Positions 35,141 to 44,656 of a DNA stretch of 64,000 bases are shown in pieces (within the stretch, counting starts at the first letter, position 1; each line of letters begins with the position of its first letter). Where the stretch lies: contig CM066032.1 in the NCBI GenBank assembly GCA_033557465.1, positions 52,240,955-52,304,954 of the forward strand. The letters run 5' to 3'. Position numbers and translations under genes: made by a program. Under the pieces are notes generated by a model that worked only from the letters and a program-made list of their open reading frames with translations, did no database searches and was not told the DNA's origin. The stretch is from Ichthyophis bannanicus. Its lineage: Eukaryota > Chordata > Amphibia > Gymnophiona > Ichthyophiidae.

Positions 35141-35329
35141 CACAACCTGTAACATGTAGGTCAACGTTTGAATCTGATTTTGCACAAGCACATCTAGGCA
35201 CTGCTGTCTTCTTATGAGGTCTCGGCATTCTGTAAATAGAATCGTAGAAAAAAATGAATAAAATATCATCTACATTGTTATTTCGGCAATATTGTAAAGA
35301 AATTTTGTTACTCGTTAATGCCGACACTA
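35141..35329. other. Interior of the TTAA-bounded element, unassigned
   Basis: AT-rich. A 67-residue minus-strand frame (35,124-35,327) starts inside the CR1 tail in one direction and has no family resemblance I can defend. It may be eroded transposase sequence, but I cannot show that. Confidence 0.35.
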
Positions 35330-35760
35330 TTTTGATTGATCGTTCCTTTTATTTGCCAGTGCGGGTGACACCTGGGGAACTCAGTGTGGCACGGGAGGAG
35401 GAGTGTACTCTTACAGATCTGACTAGTTTTCTGGAAAATTCTCAGACACTTATCTCTACTCGGGCTACTCTGGTGGTTACTTTGGCCAATCTTTTGGATA
35501 AGGCTTCCATTATGAAAGCCTTTTTTTCAAAAAAAATATTTCCTTTTTTATTGCCATTAGCTATCCATTTTTCCCGATGTCTCTAGACACACGCAGTGTC
35601 GGAGAAGGTCCTTTCTCCAGCTTAAGCCTAGAGTTTTGGCTGGGGGAGGTACTTTCTTCCTTCGGTTTCCGTGTAAATGTTTGGTGACTATCCAAGGGGT
35701 GAATTATGTGCATTCTGATCCTTCTCAGTTGGAATCTCTATTGGTTTCACTACAGGTTTG
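35330..35760 (+). pseudogene. Decayed ORF1-like LINE fragment
   Basis: One frame gives VARE..CTLTDLTSFLENSQTL and LVVTLANLLDKASIMKAFF up to about 35,575. After a +1/-1 shift another frame gives FPDVSRHTQCRRRSFLQLKP, then TFFLRFPCKC and DPSQLESLL. The PD(L/V)S..TQ.RRR.FL.L.P pattern resembles the C-terminal domain of L1-type ORF1 proteins (compare YPDLSKQTVDRRK in L1-A). The element it came from is not otherwise visible. Confidence 0.45.
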
Positions 35761-35930
35761 AGTGGTATTATTTTTGAGAGTTATTATATTACTGTAGTGA
35801 GGTAGGTTGGGTGTTGTAGCTTTTAGATAGTTAGCTTTGGTCTCCTTCTAATGCTGTATTCTCCATGATGTGGGCTGAAGAGTGATATATATCTTGGGCT
35901 ATTGCTTGTCCTAAATTTATTATCTGTTAT
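35761..35930. other. No recognised feature
   Basis: AT-rich spacer before the GC-rich leader repeats of L2-E. Confidence 0.4.
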
Positions 35931-35965
35931 TATTGATTATATTGCTTATTTTCATTGTATGTTGA

Positions 35966-36202
35966 TTCCCGGGGATCGAGCCACCAGCGGCGGGAGGAGC
36001 TGCCTGCTGCTCCTAGCCCAATCGGGGCTCAACGCCGAGGATTTAAACTTCGCGCCATCGGGCGCTGACCCTCTACAACCCCCGCCACCACCAGCAGCTC
36101 TCCCCTTCCCGGGGATCGAGCCACCAGCGGCGGGAGTGGCTGCCTGCTGCTCCTAGCCCAATCGGGGCTCAACGCCGAGGATTTAAACTTCGCGCCATCG
36201 GG
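35966..36202 (+). repeat. Direct repeat pair, 97 bp at 140-bp spacing (L2-E leader)
   Basis: TTCCCGGGGATCGAGCCACC begins at 35,966 and at 36,106. Both copies run to CGCGCCATCGGG with almost no differences (GAGGAGC against GAGTGGC). Repeated GC-rich units upstream of a LINE ORF suggest 5'-UTR promoter monomers. That is inference. Confidence 0.88.
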
Positions 36203-37051
36203 TGTGCCCGCGCCTGGCGGGCCCGCACCTGAGGGCCTCGCCAGAGGACTCTTTGGCGTGGCCCTTAGGCGAAGGCCAGTGAGGGAGGCCATTCTCCAAC
36301 AGGCAGACCCCACAAACCAGCAAGGAACAAACTCTGAATATCCGACCGCGAAAACGCAAGTAAAGACACTGCACTCTCAGAATAGCACCTACCCTACACG
36401 GTAGCCATCCTAGATTTAGATTTATTTGATAATCCAAGCAAAGTAGTTATATGCGTATACCAACCGAACCACTTTACTGTAAATTCTAATAAAGTATTAC
36501 TCATACATATGTCCCAATACTACCAGTTTAACGTATCATCTACACTTGACCTATGATATATGTAGCATAACTGTGTAACCCGCTAGATCTAGTTAGCTCA
36601 GTTAATTGATTCTTGTGTAATCTGCCACTAGTCTTATTCTTACATATGACCAGATTTTATCAGCTTAACCTACTATTTACAATTACCTCCGAGGTAGGTT
36701 GTATAATCTATGTAACCAGCCAGTCCTAGTTAGCTTTGACTCAGTATACTTGTGTAATCTGCAGTTATATAACATTACCAGCCACTATCTGCCATCAGCT
36801 ACCACTGCAACCACCACTAGCAGACTGTGTAGACGCAACTTAAAATTCTGAAGAATCTTTGTCTTATGGTGTAAAATGCAATATGTAAGCTCCAGTAAAC
36901 CCCCAATAGACTGGAAGCCCCACCACAAACCGCAACCTTCCTACAACTAGACCAAAGATAGAGCAAGATTATCACAACCAGGCAGCATACCTGACCCACC
37001 ACCACCAACCAACATCTCAACCCAGATCCATACCGCAACAAAACATACAAA
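36203..37051 (+). other. L2-E 5' leader, non-coding
   Basis: C/A-rich sequence with few open frames, similar in composition to the leader of L2-B (19,590-19,867). Confidence 0.5.
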
Positions 37052-37201
37052 ATGGCCCTATCCTGCATCATCTCAATTGCCCTCTACCTCCTTGCTACAG
37101 GCCTAAGCAATGTCACTGGCCTATATGCTAACAACAATCACATACCAACTATCCACAATTATAGAAGGAGGTGGCCAGATGCCCCCTTCTATGAATCATG
37201 A
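37052..37201 (+). CDS. Hydrophobic leader ORF of L2-E (49 residues)
   Basis: ATG at 37,052 encodes MALSCIISIALYLLATGLSN, a signal-peptide-like stretch, then a polar segment (YANNNHIPTIHNYRRRWPDA) and a TGA at ~37,199. It is in the same frame as the endonuclease ORF, 81 codons upstream of its first methionine, and the intervening codons after the TGA are open. So the leader may be the N-terminus of the LINE protein, cut off by a recent CGA-to-TGA change, or a separate small ORF. L2-B has a similar hydrophobic start at the same relative place. Confidence 0.45.
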   Translation: MALSCIISIALYLLATGLSNVTGLYANNNHIPTIHNYRRRWPDAPFYES

Positions 37202-37294
37202 GAAACCACTCAAACCCACCACCACCACCTCCTGCAGGTATCATTACAGCACAGCAAGAAGAAGAAACAGGGAGAAAACCCCCTCCCTCGAATC

Positions 37295-37972
37295 ATGAAA
37301 TGCGCCCTTGTAAATGCCCGATCTGTACGTAAAAAATGGCCAGTCATCTCAGATATGATATCACTACACAACCTTGACCTACTACTGATCACCGAAACAT
37401 GGCTTTCCTGTGATGACAACGTGCTACTCAACCAGCTCCTGCCCACTAACTTCTCTGTCCATACATGTCACAGATCTGGCAAAAGAGGAGGTGGCGTCCT
37501 CGCCATCACCAGATCTGACCTTCATTTCAACATAAAAGAAGCAACCAGCTCGCCGCTCCTAGACACAATCTTGATAGAGAATAAGTGTTCCTCCATCAAT
37601 CTACTTTACAGAGCTCCATCATCTGATCCAGATGCACTAGCAACAATAATCGACATGGCTGCAAACTCCCAGAGCCCCCATACAACAAGCTGGGTACTAG
37701 GAGATTTCAACCTCCCCTCCCTGCAAGACTCTCACTCAAAGGCGTTTCTCGAAGCCCTGAAGGATCTAGGATACAGCCAATTAATCAAGGAACCTACCCA
37801 TATAAAAGGAGGCATGTTAGATCTAATATTCACAACAGACGCAACCATCAGAGGACCAACCATCCCTGAACTATCAATCACCGCAGTCCCATGGTCAGAT
37901 CACTCGTTAATCCTATTCCAAATTCCTCAGCCAAGCCATGGCCAAAAGGAAGAAAACACAGCAGTCGGTTAG
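37295..37972 (+). pseudogene. L2-E ORF2, endonuclease part (stop before RT)
   Basis: 225 residues: MKCALVNARSVRKKW (Asn), LLITETWLS (Glu), LYRAPSSDPD, WVLGDFNLPSLQ (GDFN near residue 142), GGMLDLIFTT and VPWSDHSLILF (SDH). All key endonuclease residues are retained. A TAG at 37,970-37,972 ends it. The downstream RT segment is in the same frame (879 bases between the two methionines, a multiple of 3), so one point mutation separates the two domains. Confidence 0.9.
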
Positions 37973-40138
37973 TCCAGCAATCCGCCGAGAAGATTCCAAC
38001 CATTCAACAAAGAACTAATCCTGAAATCAGCAATCCCACTAATAACCTCACCAGCACACAACCCAGACGAACTAGTCTCCAACTGGAATGAGATACTCAG
38101 CTCAATCGCTGTTCGCCCATCAAATAACAAATCTCAAGGGAAACGACACACAGCAGCCTGGTACTCTACTGAGTTGAAAGCCTCACTCGCGACACTAAGA
38201 AAACTTGAAAGACGCTGGTGCCGCTCACGCTCAAAAGTAGACCAAAGTGCATACAACTTACAACTCACAGCGCACCGTACCGCAGTGACAGAAGCCATGA
38301 GACGTTACCACGCCGACACTTTAAAGAGATCCCTCAACAAACCTCGTGACCTGTTTGCCCTCGTTAAGCAACTTACAACAGAACCTGCATCAGAACAAGC
38401 AAACGGAATCCATCCTCAAACATATGCGGACTATCTACAAACCAAACTCTGTCAGATGAACAACAACCCTGCGTCCAGCACTATCCTTCAGCCTTACAAT
38501 CAAACACCACTCACTACCTTCACGACTCCATCCAAACAACGCATCGAAGACACCATAACAGCCATCAACACGACTACTGCACAATCTGATCCATGTCCGG
38601 CTTTCTGGATCAAAGAACTACAGACTGACCTCAGTCCCCTCATATCCAGACTCATGGAACAATCGTTCACAACGGGTGCTTTCCCACGCACCCTCAAACA
38701 CACATCAATAAGACCTCTACTAAAAAACAACAAACTCGACCAACAGAAACCGGAATCCTACAGACCGATAGCAAGCATACCAATGCTAGCAAAAATAATG
38801 GAAAAGGAAGTTCAGAGACAAATACAAGATCACATTGATTCCAATGCACCACTGGATCCATGCCAACACGGATTTAGAGAAGCCCACGGAGTTGAAACCC
38901 TTCTTACCACACTCTTCAGCAGCATAATATCAGGCATCAACAATACCCGCCAAGGCTTTGTCCTTGTCTTCCTTGACATCGCGGCAGCATTTGATTCCAT
39001 GAGCCATGAGTGCCTCCTAGAACGCCTCAACGAGAAAGGAATCTCCGGTAAAGCACTCGCGTGGTGCAGGTCCTACCTCTTGGACAGATGGCAGCAGGTA
39101 CGATCCAGAGACACATCATCAGATCCATTCCACCAAAGCCAAGGTGTCCCACAAGGATCCTCCCTCTCCGCCTTGCTGTTCAATATTTACATGCAACCTA
39201 TCTGCAACCTGATCCAGTCTTTTAACGTTAACTGCATGATATATGCAGATGATGTGCTATTATACACGCCTTTTGCAACAGAAAACCCCGACCTCTCATC
39301 AATAACATGCTGCATAAATGAAATATCCAATTGGCTACAATCCCAAAACCTCCGGATTCAACACAAGAAGACGGAGGTGATGTTCATTACAAGGAACCGT
39401 AACTTCACTGCGCCGGCAGTACTAAAAGTGAAGGACGCAGACCTCCAGATCAAATCCGCGATCAGGTACCTCGGCGTCACACTAGACCAGAACCTAAATA
39501 TGCAGGCACATATAAGTAACACTGTAAGGGCAGTATATCATAAAATCAGATCCCTTAGATACCTGCGATCTCTGCTTGAGCCAGATGATTTCAGGACTAT
39601 CTATCAGGCACTAATCATCCCGCATTTCGATTATGCGAATGCAATACTGCAGGGACTCCCCCAAACCACTCTAAACCCACTGCAAATGGCAATGAACACC
39701 GCAGCAAGAGTTCTACATGGAGCATCCAGGAAAGACCATGTCTCACCCATTATGAAACAACTCCGCTGGCTCCCGATTCAAGGTAGAATTACATTTAAGA
39801 CCTTGCTACTCACCTTCAAAGCCACCAAAGGTCTCTCGTCAGCATCACTAACAGAGCTAATCCAGATGACACCCCACAATAGGGACAGAAGGTCAGTAGC
39901 ACAAAACACCTTGATAGTCCCAAGATCAATAACTCAATGCACCAAGTCAACATCCAGCAGGGCCTACAAATTTTATGCACCAATGATCTGGAATAACCTC
40001 CCTCACAACATCCGAACAATCACAGACATATTCCAATTCAGAAAAGCCGTGAAACACTACCTCTTCCTCCTACATTACCCGGAAACCAATAGAAGCTCAG
40101 TACCAACTGCTGAAACCACCCAAATCTCCACTGTCTGA
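37973..40138 (+). pseudogene. L2-E ORF2, reverse transcriptase and C-terminal part
   Basis: Open from just after the stop at 37,972 to the stop at 40,136-40,138 (first internal ATG at 38,174 gives 654 residues). RT blocks: SYRPIASIPMLAKIMEKEV, QHGFREAHGVE, VFLDIAAAFDSMSH (motif A), GVPQGSSLSALLFNIYM (motif B) and IYADDVLLY with YADD at 39,242-39,253. The C-terminal blocks are IIPHFDYANAILQG, MAMNTAARVLHGAS, LRWLPIQGRITFK and MIWNNLPHNIR. All catalytic residues are present. Only the upstream stops prevent a continuous protein of about 1,029 codons from 37,052. Confidence 0.92.
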
Positions 40139-40210
40139 AACCATACGAGCACATGACTAGTCTGTGAATTGTATATATTGTTATTGTATATAGTTCCCCT
40201 GTTAGCCAAG

Positions 40211-40731
40211 TTACATGACATCATCGTGTGTTTATTGTTTTGTAATGTCGGAGTAAAACTGTAAACAGTGATTGATTTAAAACCGAAATTTACTGTTACA
40301 CAGGTATGTACAAATGTCGTGACTTTTGAACACGCCCTAGAATAGGCCGACACTCCAGAACTTTTAGCATATCGCTTCCTCCCTGACTTTTTTTTATTTT
40401 ATTAATGCAACCAAATTTATTTATTTATTTATTTATTTATAGTCTCTTTTATACCGCGCTTTTCAGCATCAGCGCGGTTTACAGTAAACAATGAACACAC
40501 ACATTTCCAATAGTACTTTGTGTTTACATATGAACAGGAAATTCAACTTATTTATTTATTTATTTAGTATACATTTGTATACCGCTACTTCCAGCGATCA
40601 GCAGCGGTTTGATTACAGATTGGAAATTGTCAAATCATGACAGGAAATTTTTGAGGTATAAACACATTGATTAGACAGGAAAGCACAGCACACAGAGAAC
40701 TATTTTACAGGGAACATGGGCTATGGAGGGT
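40211..40731 (+). repeat. Left arm of near-perfect palindrome (521 bp)
   Basis: From TTACATGACATCATC to CTATGGAGGGT. It is the reverse complement of 40,749-41,261 with about two base differences and two extra TTTA units, giving the 8-bp length difference. It contains two minus-oriented L2-type 3' tails, (TTTA)n-TATACCGCGC at ~40,425 and TTTATTTATTTAGTATACAT..TATACCGC at ~40,549. Confidence 0.93.
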
Positions 40732-40748
40732 CTTGGGCAAGCCACTTA
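40732..40748. other. 17-bp hinge of the palindrome
   Basis: Reads CTTGGGCAAGCCACTTA. It belongs to a reverse-oriented MIR/L2-tail block (CTTGGGCAAGCCACTTAACC) that continues into the right arm but is replaced in the left arm, as expected for a fold-back event. Confidence 0.75.
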
Positions 40749-41261
40749 ACCCTCCATAGCCCATGTTCCCTGTAAAATAGTTCTCTGTGTGCTGTGCTTT
40801 CCTGTCTAATCAATGTGTTTATACCTCAAAAATTTCCTGTCATGATTTGACAATTTCCAATCTGTAATCAAACCGCTGCTGATCGCTGGAAGTAGCGGTA
40901 TACAAATGTATACTAAATAAATAAATAAATAAGTTGAATTTTCTGTTCATATGTAAACACAAAGTACTATTGGAAATGTGTGTGTTCATTGTTTACTGTA
41001 AACCGCGCTGATGCTGAAAAGCGCGGTATAAAAGAGACTATAAATAAATAAATAAATTTGGTTGCATTAATAAAATAAAAAAAAGTCAGGGAGGAAGCGA
41101 TATGCTAAAAGTTCTGGAGTGTCGGCCTATTCTAGGGCGTGTTCAAAAGTCACGACATTTGTACATACCTGTGTAACAGTAAATTTCGGTTTTAAATCAA
41201 TCACTGTTTACAGTTTTACTCCGACATTACAAAACAATAAACACATGATGATGTCATGTAA
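40749..41261 (-). repeat. Right arm of near-perfect palindrome (513 bp)
   Basis: Reverse complement of the left arm. It runs directly into the right terminal part of the TTAA-bounded element (41,262-41,412), so this arm appears to be the original and the left arm the inverted copy. Confidence 0.93.
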
Positions 41262-41351
41262 TGATGTCACATACTGCACGTATTTAACAAATAAGTAACT
41301 TCAAATTAATTCACATCTGCATTTCATGCTAAATGCAGTCATCGTGATAAT

Positions 41352-41412
41352 GCGTCAATTGACGCACTTTGGGGTTTCTAGGTAAAATGCCTTTTGGGGC
41401 TTTTAGTGTTAA
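41352..41412 (-). repeat. Right terminal inverted repeat with TTAA
   Basis: Read on the minus strand: TTAACACTAAAAGCCCCAAA, a short spacer, then AGAAACCCCAAAGTGCGTCA and ATTGACGCA. It mirrors the left end at 30,115-30,154. Confidence 0.7.
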
Positions 41413-41704
41413 AAACTACAACTGATACAGAATACAGCAATTTGCTTACTTGTCAATGCTTCAAAATTCGATCAGTTATCACTGGCTACCCCTTCCATTC
41501 AGATTCCATTTCAAAATTCTTATGCTATACAGGTCGTCCACTGTATCTCGATACTCTTGACTCCTCACAGTCCTTCTCAGATACTGTGTTCACAAAATGA
41601 AAATCTTCTAGTTAGACCACCTTCCTCTGCTGCCCAGATCCATTTTACCCGTGCCTTTTTCTGCCACTGCCAAATGAAGACTTTGCTCATTTCACCTTGC
41701 TGCA
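41413..41704 (+). pseudogene. L2-like ORF2 C-terminal remnant, part 1
   Basis: Read across frame changes: KLQLIQNTA, an eroded HWLPI region, and FFCHCQMKTLLISPC. It is interrupted at ~41,705-41,710 by the minus-strand L2-F and resumes at 43,450. It is decayed and begins exactly at the right TTAA of the composite element. Confidence 0.55.
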
Positions 41705-41710
41705 TGATAT

Positions 41711-43449
41711 TTATTTATTTATTATTTATTACAGTTGCTTATATACCGCACTATTCGGCATCAGCGCGGTTTACAGTATAACAAAATGACCAAAACACAC
41801 ATTCTGTTTGGTTTTACATAGAACAAGGGTATGAACTTGGATAACAGGGGGGGGATGAACTATATACATGAATTATATACATGAGATAGGTTACATGCAT
41901 GACGCAAAAGTCCTGTAACATGGTTGAGTTGAACAATATGTAATGAGTCCGTTTCGAATACAAGAGACATTGTGAGAATGGGCTGTAAAAAGGCAGTGTT
42001 TCTTAGGTGGTGTTATCTAGAATCATCGCTGGCTGGGTAGTATTGGAGGAAGAGGTGATGTTTGATAGCCTTCCTGAATTGGGTCAGGTCAGCAATGGCT
42101 CGAATGTTTGGTGGGAGTGTATTCCAATATTTGGGGACGTAAAGACTGAAGGCCCTATTCGCTGTCGTGTTATTGCATTTAGTCAAGGTCTTCGGGGTTG
42201 TTAATAGATTTAGGGCTGTTGACCTCCTGGCTCTGTTGGGGGGCACTGTATGAATGAGATCAGTAAGTGCTGCAGAGGATAGGCGCTTGATGGCCTTGAA
42301 TGAGAGGATTAATGTTTTGAAGATAATTCTTCCGTGTATAGGTAGCCAATGAAGCTGTTTTAGAATCGGAGTCACATGATCACTTCTGGTGGCTCCATGG
42401 AGAATCCTTGCTGCAGCATTCATGGCTAGTTGTAGTGGGTTTATTGTGGCTTGCGGGAGACCTTGTAGGATGGAGTTGGCAAAGTCAAAGTGCGGTAGGA
42501 TCAGAGCTTGGAATATGGTCCGGAAATCATCTGGTTCCAGCAGGGAACGCAGATGCCTGAGTGAACGGATTTTAAAATAGACCGTTTTAACAATGTTGCC
42601 TATATGGCATTTCATGTCCAGATGTTTGTCTAAGGTGACTCCCAGGTATTTTATTGTTTCTTTGGTTTGTAATTCTGCTTCCTTGACCTTTATATGTGTT
42701 GGTGGGGTAAAGTCTGGGTCTCTGGCGATGAACAGTACCTCCGTTTTCTTATGCTGGATGCGTAGATTTTGTGCTTGTAGCCAGTCCGATATGGCATTGA
42801 AACATTCTATAATAGGTGTGAGGTCCATTTGAACGGTTGAAAAAGGCATATATAGGAGGATGTCGTCCGCATATATCATACAGCTCACGTTAAATGCTCT
42901 AATGATGTTGCAAATGGGCTGCATGTATATGTTGAATAGTAGAGATGACAATGAGGATCCTTGCGGCACACCCTGTGTTTGATGGAATTGTTTGGACTCT
43001 TCTGCTCCGGATTTCACATATTGACATCGTCCATTTAGATAAGAGCTGCACCAATCGAGTGCAGTATTGCAGATTCCCTTTTCTTTCAGTCGCCCGAGGA
43101 GAATCTCATGATGAACCGAGTCAAAGGCTGCAGCGATGTCTAAAAAGATTAACACAAAGCCTTGTCGGATGTTGTCAATGCCTGTGAATATGTTATTGAA
43201 TAAGAAGGTGAGGAGTGTCTCTACTCCATGGTACTCTCTAAACCCGTGTTGGCAATAATCTAAGGGAGCTGTGGAGTCTATATGATCCTGAATTTGCCTT
43301 TGGACCTCTTTCTCCAATATCTTTGCTAGTATGGGAATACTAGCTATTGGTCTGTACGAATCGGCTTGTTGAGGATCAAGTTTAGGGTTCTTCATTAATG
43401 GCCTGATCGATGTTTGCTTGAGGGTTGTTGGGAAGGAACCGGTAGTAAA
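41711..43449 (-). mobile_element. L2-like LINE (L2-F), 5'-truncated, minus strand
   Basis: The 3' tail (TTTA)n..TATACCGCACTATTCGGCAT at 41,711-41,770 leads into a 3' UTR and an ORF2 whose upstream end is lost within the start of the RT domain (~43,449). It is flanked by TGATAT on both sides (41,705-41,710 and ~43,451-43,456), a short possible target duplication. It splits the plus-strand L2-like remnant. Confidence 0.85.
42013..43395 (-). pseudogene. L2-F ORF2, truncated but open RT and C-terminal domain
   Basis: 460 codons open without a stop. It contains SYRPIASIPILAKILEKEV, QHGFREYHGVE, IFLDIAAAFDSVHH, GVPQGSSLSSLLFNIYM and IYADDILLYMPF (YADD at 42,861-42,872), then LPHFDFANSILQG, LHWLPIHGRIIFK and KYWNTLPPNIR. 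It is very close to L2-E in sequence but in the opposite orientation. The endonuclease domain and start are missing, so it is a dead-on-arrival copy with a well-preserved RT. Confidence 0.9.
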
Positions 43450-43689
43450 TATGTGATATGTCTGGAATAAGCTACTCGAGTCAGTGCGTCAGGCTCCTTC
43501 TCTGGCCCTATTCAAATCCAGGCTAAAAACCCAAGTCTCTGAAGCCGCTTTTGGATCCTGATGCTCCTCGTTCTTTTGTCCACTTCTTATATGCATCTTA
43601 CCATACTTTGGTCCCCAGTTCCGCTATGTGTTTTGTCTTGATTAGACTGTAAGCTCTGATGAGCAGGGACCATATCTTACATTTCCAGT
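43450..43689 (+). pseudogene. L2-like ORF2 C-terminal remnant, part 2, and 3' UTR
   Basis: VWNKLLESVRQ, ALFKSRLKTQVSEAAF and then a 3' UTR with TGTAAGCTCTGATGAGCAGG, a block typical of L2 3' ends. It continues the remnant at 41,413-41,704. Confidence 0.6.
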
Positions 43690-44370
43690 ACATCCTGCTA
43701 GACCAGTCCAGACAAGCGGGTTTAGTCCCCCTACCAGCAGATGTTGGAGACAGAGAAATCGAAAAAAACTACCAGCAGCCTGATTGGCTGTTCCCTGGTA
43801 ATATGTAGCTGAACCCAGTAGAGGGGCTCCAGTATTTCTCTGTCTCCAGCAGATGTAGGTAGGGGATTAACTTTTTCTCTCTGATTATTTTTATTATCTA
43901 GTACTTGAAGTAATTTTGCTGGATGCACCCAGGGCGCACTTGAGCTGCCTCTCTGGGTTTCCTAGTTACATTTTGTGGGACAGATTGAGGTTGAACTCCT
44001 GGTCAGGAGGATCATGTGAGGTTCCCTCTCTGTCAGGGGAGAAAACTGGCCTCAGCTCATGAGGACCCGAACAGCCGGTCATCGGGGAAGTCTGCAGCTT
44101 ATCGGCAGCCTTACAACAGCTCCTGCCTGCTGCCTGTTTCAGGCCAGCCTTGGCTCTTCAGCACTCTGTTCCAGTGCAGTGAGTAGAAAACTTCAAAGAT
44201 CCTCCTCTTTCCACCCCCCCTCCCGATTTTAATCGGGACGTCGTCGGGGCAACCTCTGTCCACCTGGAGAGTTTTCTCTTCATGTCTTTACTGCCCTAGC
44301 TCTCCGTTTGATTAATTTTATGTTTATACCGCGTTTTCACAGTGTTTGGAGTGATTTTATTTTGGCGGGG
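43690..44370 (+). repeat. DIRS-like terminal region and leader
   Basis: Begins near GACCAGTCCAGACAAGCGGG. An inverted motif GGAGACAGAGAAAT (43,746-43,759) faces ATTTCTCTGTCTCC (43,834-43,847), giving a hairpin of ~100 bp. No coding frame was found. The leader resumes at 50,039 after L1-C. Confidence 0.6.
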
Positions 44371-44613
44371 GTTTTTTTTATACATATGTTTATTACGAAT
44401 TTTTCACCAAAATATTACAACAGAAACAAACATATTTCCAATGATACTTAAAAGATACATAAATAGAGCCAACCGGCCCACTAGCTCCCAGAACATGATC
44501 TGAACCTATCATTATGTATCATATATGAAACAAGCTACATTACAGAACATCAAGAGAAGAAAGGAAAAAAGAAGAAATAACGAAGGAAATTAAAAGCGAA
44601 AAAAACTCAAAAA

Positions 44614-44656
44614 CCCAAAAAACCCCAAAAAACCCCAAAAAACCCCTTCCCACCCC
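44614..44656 (-). other. G-run tract in the L1-C 3' UTR (quadruplex-prone)
   Basis: On the element (minus) strand there are runs of four, four, four and three G separated by six T, preceded by further G-runs. L1 3' UTRs commonly keep G-rich quadruplex-forming tracts. Confidence 0.6.

Larger units (their letters stand above)
35931..40210 (+). mobile_element. L2-like LINE (L2-E), nearly open, 3' end lost
   Basis: A GC-rich leader with two 97-bp direct repeats (35,966-36,202) is followed by a C/A-rich leader, a hydrophobic N-terminal segment (37,052), endonuclease (37,295-37,972) and RT plus C-terminal domain (38,174-40,138). These parts lie in one reading frame broken by only two stops. Unlike L2-B, L2-F and L2-G, it lacks the GTAAACCGC..(AAAT)n tail: the 3' UTR ends at 40,210 where the large palindrome begins. 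The left limit is approximate. Confidence 0.8.
30115..41412. mobile_element. TTAA-bounded composite element, piggyBac-like termini
   Basis: TTAA followed by CACTAGAAGCCCCAAA at the left (30,115-30,134) faces the reverse complement of TTAA-CACTAAAAGCCCCAAA at the right (41,393-41,412), 15 of 16 bases matching inside the TTAA. TTAA plus short inverted ends is the insertion signature of the piggyBac superfamily. Just inside each end lies AGAA(A/G)CCCCAAAGT with a CAATTGACGC palindrome. The interior is filled with a full CR1, an L2-like element and a large palindrome. I find no clear piggyBac transposase. The L2 fragments on the two sides are in opposite orientation, so one clean insertion does not explain both flanks. 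Confidence 0.55.

Noticed and set aside
35124..35327. Possible piggyBac transposase C-terminus on the minus strand
   Set aside because: The frame has a few Cys and His residues but not the spacing of the piggyBac cysteine-rich domain, and it starts inside the CR1 tail. The evidence is too weak to call.
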